Shown: piece after piece, positions 8,325 to 17,329 of the stretch
Numbering within the stretch: position 1 is the stretch's first letter
How the letters are laid out: every line of letters starts with the position of its first letter
From: Haloferax elongans ATCC BAA-1513
GTDB lineage: Archaea > Halobacteriota > Halobacteria > Halobacteriales > Haloferacaceae
Length of the DNA stretch: 64,000 bases
Reading direction: 5' to 3'
Assembly: GCF_000336755.1 (NCBI RefSeq)
Contig: NZ_AOLK01000011.1
Location: 532,876-596,875, forward strand
Translations under genes and position numbers: made by a program
The notes under the pieces: generated by a model
What the model saw: the letters and a program-made list of their open reading frames with translations, nothing else
Database searches by the model: none
Told to the model about the DNA's origin: nothing

Positions 8325-9054
8325 GGTCACGTGCCGCGACGGCGTCTGCCGAATCTTCCGGCCCGAGACGCGGTGGCTCTCGACTGGCTACGACGGCGGT
8401 GAGTCGCACGGGAACGTCGCGTACAACATCTCTGTTCCCGAGGGCTGGCCGGAGACGGACCTCGATACGTACGTCGAGGGGCGACTCGCCGATGCAGGGT
8501 TTACTGATGGTGGTCCGGCACTGCTCACCGGCGTCGACCAGCAACATGCTCGCCGGGCACGGTTCGGACCCGTCGAGGTCGTCGCGACGGCGGGTGTCTC
8601 GAACCCCGCCGAACTGCCGGTCGAGGGCCTTCGTGACGGAGGGCGCGAGAACGAGCCGGTCGATGGTGTCGCTGACGACTCGTCGGACTCCGACGAGCCG
8701 CAACTCGGCACCGTGAACGTGGTCGTCGGAACGACGCGGTCGCTCGCGCCCGGTGCGTTGCCGAATCTCGTCGCAGTGGCTGCCGAGGCGAAGGCGGCGA
8801 CACTGCTTTCGCGCTGTGGGTCGCCCGGAACGACGACCGACGCCATTGTGGCCGCCTGCGACCCTGCGGGTGAGGCAGCATCGTTTTCGGGGAGCGCGAC
8901 CGAGATCGGAAACGCCGCCCGCGTCTGCGTTCGCGACGCGATTCTCGCCAGCCTCGACTCGCGATACGCCGACAGAGAACTGCCGACGTCGGTCGAAGAC
9001 GCACAGTACGGAGTCGTCGCAGACGAACACGCGACCGTCTCGAACGTCGACTAA
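8317..9054 (+). CDS. cbiZ: Adenosylcobinamide amidohydrolase CbiZ
   Basis: 245 residues of the CbiZ family. It cleaves the aminopropanol side chain of salvaged adenosylcobinamide to give adenosylcobyric acid, which CbiB can re-use. The conserved core is seen in RWLSTGYDGG and NVAYNISVPEGW, then VEVVATAGVSNP, TVNVVVGTTRSLAPGALPN, AEAKAATL and SPGTTTDAIVAAC. A 25-residue acidic insert (about 115-140) separates the two halves. It closes the overlapping cobalamin run; no archaeal gene downstream is fused to it. Confidence 0.92.
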   Translation: MFEVTCRDGVCRIFRPETRWLSTGYDGGESHGNVAYNISVPEGWPETDLDTYVEGRLADAGFTDGGPALLTGVDQQHARRARFGPVEVVATAGVSNPAELPVEGLRDGGRENEPVDGVADDSSDSDEPQLGTVNVVVGTTRSLAPGALPNLVAVAAEAKAATLLSRCGSPGTTTDAIVAACDPAGEAASFSGSATEIGNAARVCVRDAILASLDSRYADRELPTSVEDAQYGVVADEHATVSNVD

Positions 9055-9215
9055 CCGGCGAGGTACGCGCGACTGCTCCCGAGTGGGTGGCCGCCAAGAG
9101 CCGTGAGCGGAACACAGATTAGACAGAAAAAACCTGATTTTTCCATCGAATCGTCGGTGGTACCCAGTCGGTCTGTGAAGAAGATTTGAATATGGTTCAT
9201 ATCTAGCATGTACTC

Positions 9216-10229
9216 ATGGACTCCAGTTCCGTTTCAGACGTCGACCCAGTGACGCACGGCGGAACTGCCGACTACTCGCTCGTCGATTTCAGCCTCGGGT
9301 CGAATCCCGAGCGACCCTCAGGGCTCGCAAGCGTCTACGAATCAGCCCTCTCTACGTCTCGGCGGTACGCGTTGGACGACTACGCTGCGTTCCGCGTCGC
9401 GGCCGCTGACTTCGTTGGCTGCGACCCTGAACACGTCGTTCCGGCTCCGGGCGTCATCGGGGCACTGCGCCTCGCTATCGGCGTGACTGTCTCGCCCGGC
9501 GAATCGGTGGTAATTCCAGAACCCTGCTCCGGCGAGTACGCCCGCGAGGTCAGATTGCAGGGCGGTGAGCCGTACCACGTCCCGTACGAGGACATACCCA
9601 CCGACGTCGACCCCGAAGCGCACGCCGCAGTCGTGCTGAGCTATCCGAGTGACCCACTCGGGGCGGCGTATTCGGCGGACGAACTTCGAGCGTTCGTCGA
9701 TATGTGTCGCTGTGCAGGTACTCCACTTCTCGTCGACGAGTCGCAACTCGGGTTCACCCGACTGCCGAGTACGGCCGGTCTGGACGGTGTCATCGCACTC
9801 CACTCGGTGACGAACGTCTTCGGCGTCCCGTCACTCAGAGCGGGATTCGCTGCGGCCACAGGCGACCTCCGAGACAAACTCGACCGCGCGCGCTGTACGT
9901 GGGTGCTGTCGAAGCCCGCTGTGGATGTCGCAACGTTCTGCCTGCGCCAAACTGAGTTCCTCGAAGCGACTCGCAAGCGAGTCGAGACCGAGCGCCCCCG
10001 AATCGTCTCCGAACTTCGGCGTCTCGGCTACGACCCGTCCCCGTCCGACAGCGCCTTCGTCTTGTTCGAAGCACCGGATGTCGACCGCGTCCTTCACGAG
10101 ACGCGGAAGCGTGACCTCGCAGTCCGCGACGCCAGATACTATCGGTCGCTGGACTCACACGTCCGAATCGCGGTTCGCCGACCGCACGAAAACGACAGGC
10201 TCCTCGACGCGCTCACCGAGGCGATTTGA
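9216..10229 (+). CDS. CobD paralogue lacking the PLP-binding lysine
   Basis: 337 residues, clearly homologous to CobD at 7293-8324 along its whole length (HGG, DFSLGSNPERP, LVDESQLGF, SLRAGFA, DSHVRIAVRRPHEN). The catalytic lysine of SLTKMFG is asparagine here (SVTNVFG), and the PNNPTG motif has become PSDPLG, so the PLP Schiff base and its Asn contact are both lost. It is intact, not frameshifted, and has its own promoter region with an ATATG-GTT-CATAT palindrome at 9190-9202. A non-enzymatic or regulatory role is inferred; what it binds is unknown. Confidence 0.85.
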   Translation: MDSSSVSDVDPVTHGGTADYSLVDFSLGSNPERPSGLASVYESALSTSRRYALDDYAAFRVAAADFVGCDPEHVVPAPGVIGALRLAIGVTVSPGESVVIPEPCSGEYAREVRLQGGEPYHVPYEDIPTDVDPEAHAAVVLSYPSDPLGAAYSADELRAFVDMCRCAGTPLLVDESQLGFTRLPSTAGLDGVIALHSVTNVFGVPSLRAGFAAATGDLRDKLDRARCTWVLSKPAVDVATFCLRQTEFLEATRKRVETERPRIVSELRRLGYDPSPSDSAFVLFEAPDVDRVLHETRKRDLAVRDARYYRSLDSHVRIAVRRPHENDRLLDALTEAI

Positions 10230-10319
10230 ACGCCGTCTGCGTCGCGTTCGACCGCAGCGGCGGCAGTGGTGGCTAGTTCCTTCCGAACACTTAACACCCG
10301 ACACCGGCCACCAGAGAGC

Positions 10320-11093
10320 ATGGTAGAGGCGTTCGCCGTCGCCAGCGGGAAAGGCGGGACGGGCAAGACCACGAGTACGCTCGCGCTCGGGATGGCACTC
10401 GCAGAGGAGTACGACGTGACGGTCATCGACGCCGACACGGGGATGGCGAACCTGCTGTTCCACGCCGGGTTGGACGACGCCGACGTCACCTTACACGACT
10501 TGCTCATCGCCGACCGAGACGTGGCGGTCGAAGACGCCGTTTACGACCGGTTCGGCATGTCGGTCGTCCCCTGTGGAACCAGCCTCACGGCGTTCGAAGC
10601 GGCCGACCCGAAGCGCCTGCGCGACGTAGTCGCCGAACTCGCCGCCGACACCGACGTCCTCCTTCTCGACTCACCCGCCGCACTCGGCTCGAAGAGTGCC
10701 GTGCTTCCCATCGTTCTCGCGGACCGAATCGTCGTCGTCCTCCAACCGACGGTGCCGTCACTCTCTGACGGGCTGAAAGTCCAGGAGTACGCTCACTCCT
10801 ACGGCACCGAGACGGCGGGTGTCGTGTTCAACCGCGTCCGCGCCGACGAGGACGTAGAGCGAATCGCCGAGCAGGCGGGTCGGTACTTCGGTGGGCAGAC
10901 GCTCGCGTCGGTCCCGGAGAGTGACGCCGTCCGCGCTGCGCGGCGGTCGGGTGAACCGCTCTTGGCGCACGCCCCCGACGACCCGGCGGCAGACGCCTTC
11001 AGAGAGGCGGCGGCACGGCTCGACGTTCGCGATGGCGACGAACACGACGTCGCCGAGCGCTTCCGAAGCGCCGTCGTCCCCGAGCGCGTATGA
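10320..11093 (+). CDS. minD2: MinD-family ATPase MinD2
   Basis: 257 residues, ParA/MinD P-loop ATPase. The deviant Walker A is ASGKGGTGKTTSTLALG near residue 8. VTVIDADTGMANLL follows, the Walker B-like strand is VLLLDSPAAL, and VVLQPTVPSLSDGLKV comes next. No obvious amphipathic membrane-targeting helix is visible at the C terminus. It begins at ATG 10320 and overlaps the next gene by 4 bases (ATGA). In Haloferax volcanii the gene in this neighbourhood is minD2, which affects cell shape and polar positioning of motility and chemotaxis machinery; I infer the same identity from gene order. Confidence 0.85.
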   Translation: MVEAFAVASGKGGTGKTTSTLALGMALAEEYDVTVIDADTGMANLLFHAGLDDADVTLHDLLIADRDVAVEDAVYDRFGMSVVPCGTSLTAFEAADPKRLRDVVAELAADTDVLLLDSPAALGSKSAVLPIVLADRIVVVLQPTVPSLSDGLKVQEYAHSYGTETAGVVFNRVRADEDVERIAEQAGRYFGGQTLASVPESDAVRAARRSGEPLLAHAPDDPAADAFREAAARLDVRDGDEHDVAERFRSAVVPERV

Positions 11094-11695
11094 GAATTCC
11101 ACGTGGTGCACTACTTCGGTCACGCGTCGTCGACGACCCCGGCGACGCGCTCGCCGAGGTTCTCGACGAGGGGCTGACCGGCTACGTCGTGTTCGAGCCA
11201 CAGGACGCACTCCTGCTTGGTGAGTCGACCCGCGGTATCGTGACGTTCGAAGATGGGATTCCCGTTCTCGCGTACGACACCGAACGAGACGAGGGTGGTC
11301 GCGACGGACTGGAGGGCTTCGCAGTTACAGGCCCTCACCGGGTCGCGGTCCACGCCGTCGACGCCGACGACCTCGCCGAGGCGCACGAAACCGAGGCGTT
11401 CCGCGTGGCGCCGGACGAACCTGCGCGCGTCCTCGCTGGCGACGAACGGCTGGCAGACCGGACGCTCGACGCCGCCCCTGAATCGAGACGCGAAGCGGGG
11501 CGCGACCAGAGCGCGCTCGAAGCGTTTCTCTCCGACTCGGAGGCTATCGAGCAAATCCAGTCGGAGGCGCGGGCAGAGGCACAGGCACGGGCCGAAGAAT
11601 GGGGCCTCGAATCGGCCCTCGTCGATGACGACGACGAGCAACTGCCCGGGCGCGACGAGGCAGACGATGTCGCACACGGCGGAACGCGGTACTGA
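11090..11695 (+). CDS. Conserved haloarchaeal protein coupled to minD2
   Basis: 201 residues without a domain I can name. The N-terminal 130 residues look folded (LLRSRVVDDPGDALAEVLDE, then GYVVFEPQDALLLG and RGIVTFEDGIPVLAYD), alternating strands and helices. The last 70 are charged and helical with an acidic, low-complexity tail. It overlaps minD2 by 4 bases, so it is translated with it, and a partnership with MinD2 in controlling cell shape is plausible; the Haloferax volcanii homologue is reported to be co-transcribed with minD2. No signal peptide or membrane segment. Confidence 0.75.
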   Translation: MRIPRGALLRSRVVDDPGDALAEVLDEGLTGYVVFEPQDALLLGESTRGIVTFEDGIPVLAYDTERDEGGRDGLEGFAVTGPHRVAVHAVDADDLAEAHETEAFRVAPDEPARVLAGDERLADRTLDAAPESRREAGRDQSALEAFLSDSEAIEQIQSEARAEAQARAEEWGLESALVDDDDEQLPGRDEADDVAHGGTRY

Positions 11696-11856
11696 CCGGT
11701 AGCGTTGGCCGTCTTTGTGGCTGGCGTGTGTCCGTATGCCGTTGGTGTATACTGCCGCAATATTTAGGTGTCAGCGGTTCGTCCAACACCGTGAGATAGG
11801 CTGCCATCCGGCAAATGACAATTGAAAAATGTTTTAACACCGGAGAGCATTGGGTC

Positions 11857-12085
11857 GATCGCAGGTAGTTACCTGCACTTGGGTTGCGTATATGGGGTTC
11901 GTTCCCCCAGTGTCCGTGGAGTGCAGATGGGTGCCCGGTCATCTGCACTCTCTTCTCAAACGACCCTGAGTTACCGCTATCGTCTCAGCAATCCTGACTT
12001 GTGTCGCTCTTTTCTGCCGAGCCTACTGCGTCGAGGGTTGGCAGTCTCTTTGCCGAGGTGTTTTCCCCCGGCAGGATTCGGCCCT
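11857..12085 (+). ncRNA. Candidate structured RNA in the minD2-ubiA gap
   Basis: The 522-bp gap after the minD2 pair holds a row of hairpins and no plausible gene. They are GCAGGTA-GT-TACCTGC (11861-11876), a GGGG-TTCGTT-CCCC stem inside a CACT/AGTG closing helix, and a perfect 11-bp stem GAGTGCAGATG/CATCTGCACTC (11919-11950). CTGAG/CTCAG, CTGCC/GGCAG and GCCG/CGGC stems follow to about 12080. A TTTTAACA element at 11832 could be its promoter. It does not show RNase P or SRP RNA core motifs. It may be a small RNA or a long structured leader of the UbiA gene; strand is inferred. Confidence 0.4.
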
Positions 12086-12217
12086 ACTTATACTGCTTAT
12101 AAATGTGGTAAATAGGGATAATCAACCTGTGTCGAAATATTTGAATGTAATAAAACTAGATGTGTCAGTACCGGCGGGTGTCACGGCGGAATCCATGTCC
12201 CTCGCCGCGGGAAATAC

Positions 12218-13153
12218 ATGTCAGGAGAAGCAAAAGAAGTCGCAGGCAGCGTCTCGAACCGGGCACCCTCTCAGGCAGAGTCTACGCAGTGGTTTACGAA
12301 CCCTGCCGAGGGAGTGATTACGGCCTTCAGGTACAGTTCGGCGTATCTCGCCGTTATCGCGATGGTACAGGTGCTTCTCGTGACGACCGCGCTCTCGCTG
12401 GAGACCACGCTCGCGCCTGCCGTCGTCGGACTCGTTACGTTCGCCGTCTACGTGGGTGACCGCATCGCCGACGCCGACACCGACGCGACGACGAATCCCG
12501 AGCGGACGGCGTTTATCAAACGCTACGAGCGCGTGCTACAACACGCGGTCTCGCTCTCGTACGGACTCGCAATCGCACTCGCTGTACTTGGCGGCCCGGT
12601 CGCACTGGCGATTACGCTTCTCCCCGGCGTGTTCTGGATTCTCTACGCATCGGAGTGGCTTCCATCGGTCACGTCGCACTTCCGCAGGCTGAAGGACGTG
12701 CTTCTCGTCAACTCGTTTGTCGTCGCGTTCGCGTGGGCGCTGACACTGACTGTCCTCCCATTGGCGTTTGCGGATGCACCCTTCACGCCCGCTGCCGCGG
12801 TCATGTTCGTCTACTTCTTCCTCGGCATCTTCGTCAACGTCGAGATTCCGAACGTCCGCGACGCCGCGGGTGACAGCGAGATTGGCGTCGAGACACTCCC
12901 CGTCGTTCTCGGTGTGCATCGGACGCGACACGTCCTCCTCGGCATCGATGCGTTCACTGCGTCGGTCCTCGTCGCCGCTGCTGTCACTGGGGTGCTCGAC
13001 GCCATGTTCGTAGGTGCGCTTCTCCTCGGACTTGCGTTTTCGCTGACTGTCACCTCGCTCGTCGGCCGAACGACCAAAGAAGAACTCCTCACGGTCGCCG
13101 CCGAGTCCGAGTACGTCGTCGTCGCGCTTGCCCTGGTCCCGTTTGCACTCTGA
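12218..13153 (+). CDS. UbiA-family prenyltransferase-like membrane protein (copy 1)
   Basis: 311 residues with about eight hydrophobic helices. The first aspartate-rich motif is YVGDRIADADTDATTNPER and the second is NVRDAAGDSEIGVETLPVV, as in UbiA enzymes that transfer polyprenyl groups within the membrane. A TATA-like CTTATAAATG lies at about 12096. It is followed 65 bases later by a 7TM histidine kinase, and the same pairing occurs at 40446-43203 in this window. Substrate unknown; isoprenoid, quinone or carotenoid acceptors are all possible. Confidence 0.78.
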   Translation: MSGEAKEVAGSVSNRAPSQAESTQWFTNPAEGVITAFRYSSAYLAVIAMVQVLLVTTALSLETTLAPAVVGLVTFAVYVGDRIADADTDATTNPERTAFIKRYERVLQHAVSLSYGLAIALAVLGGPVALAITLLPGVFWILYASEWLPSVTSHFRRLKDVLLVNSFVVAFAWALTLTVLPLAFADAPFTPAAAVMFVYFFLGIFVNVEIPNVRDAAGDSEIGVETLPVVLGVHRTRHVLLGIDAFTASVLVAAAVTGVLDAMFVGALLLGLAFSLTVTSLVGRTTKEELLTVAAESEYVVVALALVPFAL

Positions 13154-13218
13154 CGACCACGAAACACGATAACAACTAAACAAATTTTCGCGTGTCTGCT
13201 GGTGTTTATTATACTGTG

Positions 13219-14934
13219 ATGGCCATGTACCGTCCATACATGGTGCCAATCGCCCCGCTCACTGTGGTGCTGTTTGCCACTATCGTCATCGGTGTGGCGG
13301 CGACGCTCACCGCGTGGCGTGCACGTCCAGAGCCGGGTTCGCTTCCGCTTGTCGCCATGCTCGCCGGACAGAGTTGGTGGTCGACCTGTCTCGTCTTCCA
13401 GGTACAGGCGACAACCCTCCAAGCCAAGATGTTCTGGGTCGATATCTCGTGGGTCGGCGTCGTCGTCATCCCCGTGGCATGGCTCGCGTTCGCGTTGCAG
13501 TACACTGGCCGCGACGAGTACCTCCAATGCCGATATCTCGTTCTCGTTTCGCTCGTCCCAGCGCTCACAATCGTCCTCGCGCTGACCGGCGAGTACCACG
13601 ACTTATTCTACCGCGAATCACGACTGCTCGTCCAAAACGGATCTCTCCGCATCCATCGAACCGTCGGCCCGTGGTTTTGGCTCATCACGGGCTACACCTA
13701 CCTTCTCGGACTGTTCGGTGGCATCCCGATTCTCAGTCTGCTGTCGAGTGACGCACGACCGTTCCGCGGGCAGAGTTTCGCACTCCTCCTCGGAACGCTC
13801 GCGCCGTGGATGAGCAACGTGTTCTTCCTACTCGGATTCTACGACACCTCTGGACTTGACCCGACTCCCGTCGCCTTCTCTGTCTCCGGTGTGGCGTACC
13901 TCGCCGCAGTCACGCGATTCCGACTCTTCGGTGCGAGCCCCTCGCCGACACATCGGGCGCGCCGACTCGTGTTCACGAAGATGCACGACGGCGCGGTGGT
14001 CGTCGACCGCCATGACACGGTTGTGGACATGAACGAACCGGCGACCGAGGTACTCGGCGTCTCACCGTCGGACGCACTCGGCTCACCGGCGACCAGTGTT
14101 ATTCCCTCCTACGACGACTTCCCCAGCGAAGGCGCGCTGTCCACGCCACTGTCTATTGACTCGGACCGCGGTGTCGGCCGATACGACGTCTCTGTGGTTC
14201 CAATCGACGACGTTCACGACCGGCCACTCGGCCGCGTCATCTCGTTTCACGACGTGAGCGATATCCTGCGCGAGCGCCAGCGCCTCAAAGTACTGAATCG
14301 CGTGCTCCGACACAACCTCAGGACCGAAGCGAACCTTATCGCCGGCTACGCCGACTTGCTCGCAGACGGCGACGAGGCACACGAGAGCAGCCTCATCAAG
14401 GAACGCACGCAACGAATCATCGACGTCGGCGACAAAGGTCGGGCAGTCGTCGAACTCTTCGAGCGAGACTGGTCCGAGGTCGAACCGCGTGATGTCGCCA
14501 CCCTGCTCGACTCCTGTGTGACCGACGTGGCTGCCGAGTATCCCGAGGCCAGCATCGTCGTCGGCGAAGCGCCGACGAACGCCTCCGTCTTGGCCGTTCT
14601 CAAACCGGTCGTGTTGAACCTCGTCGAAAACAGCGTCGAGCACAACTCGACCGACGTGCCGTGGGTCGAGGTGTCTGCCCGCGTGGTCGAAGGCACAGTC
14701 GAGATACGAGTCGTCGACAACGGCGATGGAATCGGTGACTACGAGCGTCGCGTTCTGGCGCAGGGTGAGGAGTCCCCGCTCGAACACGGCAGCGGACTCG
14801 GTCTGTGGCTCGTCACGTGGGGCGTCGATATCGCCGACGGAAGCGTGACGTTCGAGAATCGCCAGCCCTCCGGGTCGGTCGCCACCGTCCGGGTGCCGAA
14901 CGTGTCGGTCCCGGCCGAAGTACAGGCCCGGTAG
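13219..14934 (+). CDS. Histidine kinase with 7TM sensor domain (copy 1)
   Basis: 571 residues. The N-terminal seven hydrophobic helices (about 1-235) are of the HisKA_7TM type, with the VDISWVGVVVIPVAWLAFAL and TGRDEYL marks. A PAS domain follows (about 250-350). The phospho-acceptor is near His365 in RVLRHNLRTEANLIAGYADL. The ATPase domain has NLVENSVEHN, DNGDGI and GSGLGLWLVTWGVDI. I chose ATG 13219; 13225 is equally possible. No cognate receiver gene is adjacent. Its paralogue at 40446-42269 also pairs with a UbiA-family gene. Confidence 0.87.
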   Translation: MAMYRPYMVPIAPLTVVLFATIVIGVAATLTAWRARPEPGSLPLVAMLAGQSWWSTCLVFQVQATTLQAKMFWVDISWVGVVVIPVAWLAFALQYTGRDEYLQCRYLVLVSLVPALTIVLALTGEYHDLFYRESRLLVQNGSLRIHRTVGPWFWLITGYTYLLGLFGGIPILSLLSSDARPFRGQSFALLLGTLAPWMSNVFFLLGFYDTSGLDPTPVAFSVSGVAYLAAVTRFRLFGASPSPTHRARRLVFTKMHDGAVVVDRHDTVVDMNEPATEVLGVSPSDALGSPATSVIPSYDDFPSEGALSTPLSIDSDRGVGRYDVSVVPIDDVHDRPLGRVISFHDVSDILRERQRLKVLNRVLRHNLRTEANLIAGYADLLADGDEAHESSLIKERTQRIIDVGDKGRAVVELFERDWSEVEPRDVATLLDSCVTDVAAEYPEASIVVGEAPTNASVLAVLKPVVLNLVENSVEHNSTDVPWVEVSARVVEGTVEIRVVDNGDGIGDYERRVLAQGEESPLEHGSGLGLWLVTWGVDIADGSVTFENRQPSGSVATVRVPNVSVPAEVQAR

Positions 14935-15036
14935 CTGCGCGGTATCTCGGGGCTGACGCCGAGGACCGTCTGAGACGGGTGCATCTCCGCTGGGCGCGAA
15001 ACACCTTACTTGGGTGCCGTCAGACAAACGGTATCG

Positions 15037-16419
15037 ATGACGCCACCACTCCCAACGCGGGCAGCCTTGCCGGACGAGCTTCTCGATAGACCGCAGTGGG
15101 TTGGCTGGCGCACACAGACGACCGGCGGCAACGAGACGAAAATCCCGCTGGACGTAAGCGGCGGCTACGCGTCAGCCACGGACGCCTCGACGTGGACGAC
15201 CTTCGACGAGGCGCTGGCGTACGCGACGAACGGCGAGGCCGACGGCGTGGGATTCGTGTTCACCGACGATGACCCCTACGTCGGCGTCGCGCTCGATGCC
15301 TGCCGCGAGCGCGAGACGGGCGCGACCGAAGACTGGGCACAGGTCATCGTCGACCGGTTGGACTCCTACACCGAAGTCGACCTGGCGGGGACCGGGTATC
15401 ACGTCATCGTTCACGGGTCGCTCCCACCGGGTGGTGACCGAACCGGCGGGTTGGAGTTGTACGAGCGCGCTCGCTTCTTGACAGTCACCGGCGACCGGGT
15501 GGACGAAACGCCGGACAGCGTCGCCGACAGGACGGCCGAACTCACGGCCATCTATCAGGCCTACGTCGAGTCGGGTGAGTCACCAGACGATCCGTCATTC
15601 GTCGATGCTGATAGCGAACCACCACAGTCGACGTCGCTGGCGTCCCTCGACGCGCCTGGCAACGACCTCTCGGACGAAGCGGTCGTCGAGCGGGCGACGA
15701 ACACGGCGAACAGTTTGGAGTTCAGACGGCTGTGGGCTGGCGACGCCGACGCCTACGACAGTCGCGAAGACGCCGACAGCGCACTGTGTTCGATACTGGC
15801 GTTCTGGACGGGTGGCGACCCAGAGCAGATGGACCGGTTGTTTCGCGAGTCCGGGCTCTACCACGGGAAGTGGGACGAGGTCCACTTCGCAGACGGAGAG
15901 ACCTACGGCGAGAAGTTGATTGCTCGCGCTCTCGAAGAGGCGACCGAGTTCTACGACCCGTCGGGATTCTCCAGTGCAGTCCGGCGGACGGCGTCGAAAG
16001 GCGAGCCGAGAGCGTCGGACTCCTCCGAGGAAGCGGGTCGCGACCGCAACCGCTCGGACGGGCACGACTACTCAGACGGCCACGACCACTCGGATGGCCA
16101 CGACGGCACCCGAGACGTTGGCACAGCGTCAGCCGCGGACGCAGACGACACGGCGGGTGCACACTCGGATGACCATTCAGACACTCACTCCAGTGACCAC
16201 TCCGGCGACAACTCAGACACTCATTCCGGTGACCACCCCGCCGACCGCGAACGCCGCCTGAACGAGTTGCAAGAGCGCGTGGAGTCACTCGTCGAGGAGA
16301 ACGACCGATTACGCGACGAACTGGCAGAAGAACGCAGGCGACGACGCGAGTTGGAAGCGACCGACGACGAGGACGACGAGGACGGCGGTGGCTGGTCGCT
16401 GTTCGGCTGGTTCAAATAG
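15037..16419 (+). CDS. PrimPol-like protein with His/Asp-rich linker and coiled-coil tail
   Basis: 460 residues. Residues 1-160 resemble the archaeo-eukaryotic primase-polymerase core of plasmid and phage proteins (PQWVGWRTQ, GVGFVFTDDDPYVG, then GTGYHVIVHG and GLELYERARFLTVTG). Residues 200-300 resemble the NrS-1-type helical domain (SALCSILAFWTGGDPEQMDR). The usual DxD metal pair reads ALD, so the first Asp is missing. Residues about 345-405 are repeats of GHD, DHS and DTHS. The last 50 residues are a coiled coil ending WSLFGWFK. ATG 15037 puts the core at the N terminus. Function uncertain; catalysis may be lost. Confidence 0.65.
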   Translation: MTPPLPTRAALPDELLDRPQWVGWRTQTTGGNETKIPLDVSGGYASATDASTWTTFDEALAYATNGEADGVGFVFTDDDPYVGVALDACRERETGATEDWAQVIVDRLDSYTEVDLAGTGYHVIVHGSLPPGGDRTGGLELYERARFLTVTGDRVDETPDSVADRTAELTAIYQAYVESGESPDDPSFVDADSEPPQSTSLASLDAPGNDLSDEAVVERATNTANSLEFRRLWAGDADAYDSREDADSALCSILAFWTGGDPEQMDRLFRESGLYHGKWDEVHFADGETYGEKLIARALEEATEFYDPSGFSSAVRRTASKGEPRASDSSEEAGRDRNRSDGHDYSDGHDHSDGHDGTRDVGTASAADADDTAGAHSDDHSDTHSSDHSGDNSDTHSGDHPADRERRLNELQERVESLVEENDRLRDELAEERRRRRELEATDDEDDEDGGGWSLFGWFK

Positions 16420-16449
16420 TAACCGACGGTTTTCGGACGGTGCGCGCCG

Positions 16450-17187
16450 TCAGGCGTGTTTCTCGATGAGGCGTTCTAATTCCTCGCGCACCGTCGATTT
16501 ATCCTCCGAGCGAATCGTCGTCTGAACCTTCTGTTCGTCCATATCGGTGAGTTCGCTCAAGAGCCCACCGCGGCGGTCGACTTCGAGGAAGAGCGTGAGT
16601 TCGTTCGGCCCCGGTTGGGCGACGAGTTCTATCTCGTCGAGTTTGCCGCGGAAGGGACCGGACGTCGTCCGGAATTCGAACTCTTGGACGAATCGCTGCT
16701 GGGATGTGTAGCGGCCGTAGGGGTCGGCCTCGCACTCTGCACTGTGCAGCGAAAAGCCGAGGTCGTCCATCGCGTCGAAGACGGCTTGGAGTCGCGGGGT
16801 CGGCTGCACGTCGAGGTAGTCTTTGTCTTCGGGGTCGACCGCGAGGTCGATGTCGAGTTCCGTCTCGATCCAGACGTCGATTTGACCGACGGTAATCGGC
16901 GTACTGTACGGGATGTCGATGGAGACTGGTCGTCGCTCTTCTTGACCGGGCTCGATAGTCAGCCCGTCTGCAAGGCTAACCCGACCGATATCGGCCTCTT
17001 GATACCCGTCTTCGGTTCGATATCGGGTTTCGATTTCGAACTGAATCGCGCCGACTTCCTGTTCGGCGTTTCCGCCCGTGATGTGGACTTCCGCGTCGAT
17101 TGTCTCTCCTGGTCGGACCGTCTCGGAGGGGAGGACGGTGTCTACAGTGGCGTTGCCGATTCCGATGCTCGCGAGGACCTTCTTCAT
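16450..17187 (-). CDS. Spo0M-like arrestin-fold protein
   Basis: 245 residues of the sporulation-control protein family (SpoOM), named from Bacillus but widespread in archaea. The N-terminal MKKVLASIGIGNATVDTVL, then VRPGETIDAEVHITGGNAEQ, is the family hallmark and predicts two beta-sandwich lobes like arrestin. FDAMDDLGFSLHSAECEADP marks the second lobe. ATG 17187 is chosen over a start nine codons upstream because the family begins MKK. No membrane segment. It probably serves as a scaffold in a stress or envelope response; in archaea this is unproven. Confidence 0.85.
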   Translation of the reverse strand: MKKVLASIGIGNATVDTVLPSETVRPGETIDAEVHITGGNAEQEVGAIQFEIETRYRTEDGYQEADIGRVSLADGLTIEPGQEERRPVSIDIPYSTPITVGQIDVWIETELDIDLAVDPEDKDYLDVQPTPRLQAVFDAMDDLGFSLHSAECEADPYGRYTSQQRFVQEFEFRTTSGPFRGKLDEIELVAQPGPNELTLFLEVDRRGGLLSELTDMDEQKVQTTIRSEDKSTVREELERLIEKHA

Positions 17188-17329
17188 AGCTACGTCTGGA
17201 TGTGTGCCCGTCAAGTGATATAAGCGTACGCGACAGTCCAGTGACGATGAGAGTCACTCGACTCGCCTCTGCATCGAAAACGAACAAATAGATGACTGTT
17301 TATAATCGTGCAGACGAATATCTCTCGTT

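Noticed and set aside
11857..12085. RNase P RNA or SRP RNA
   Set aside because: The universally conserved core motifs of either RNA are not present in this stretch.
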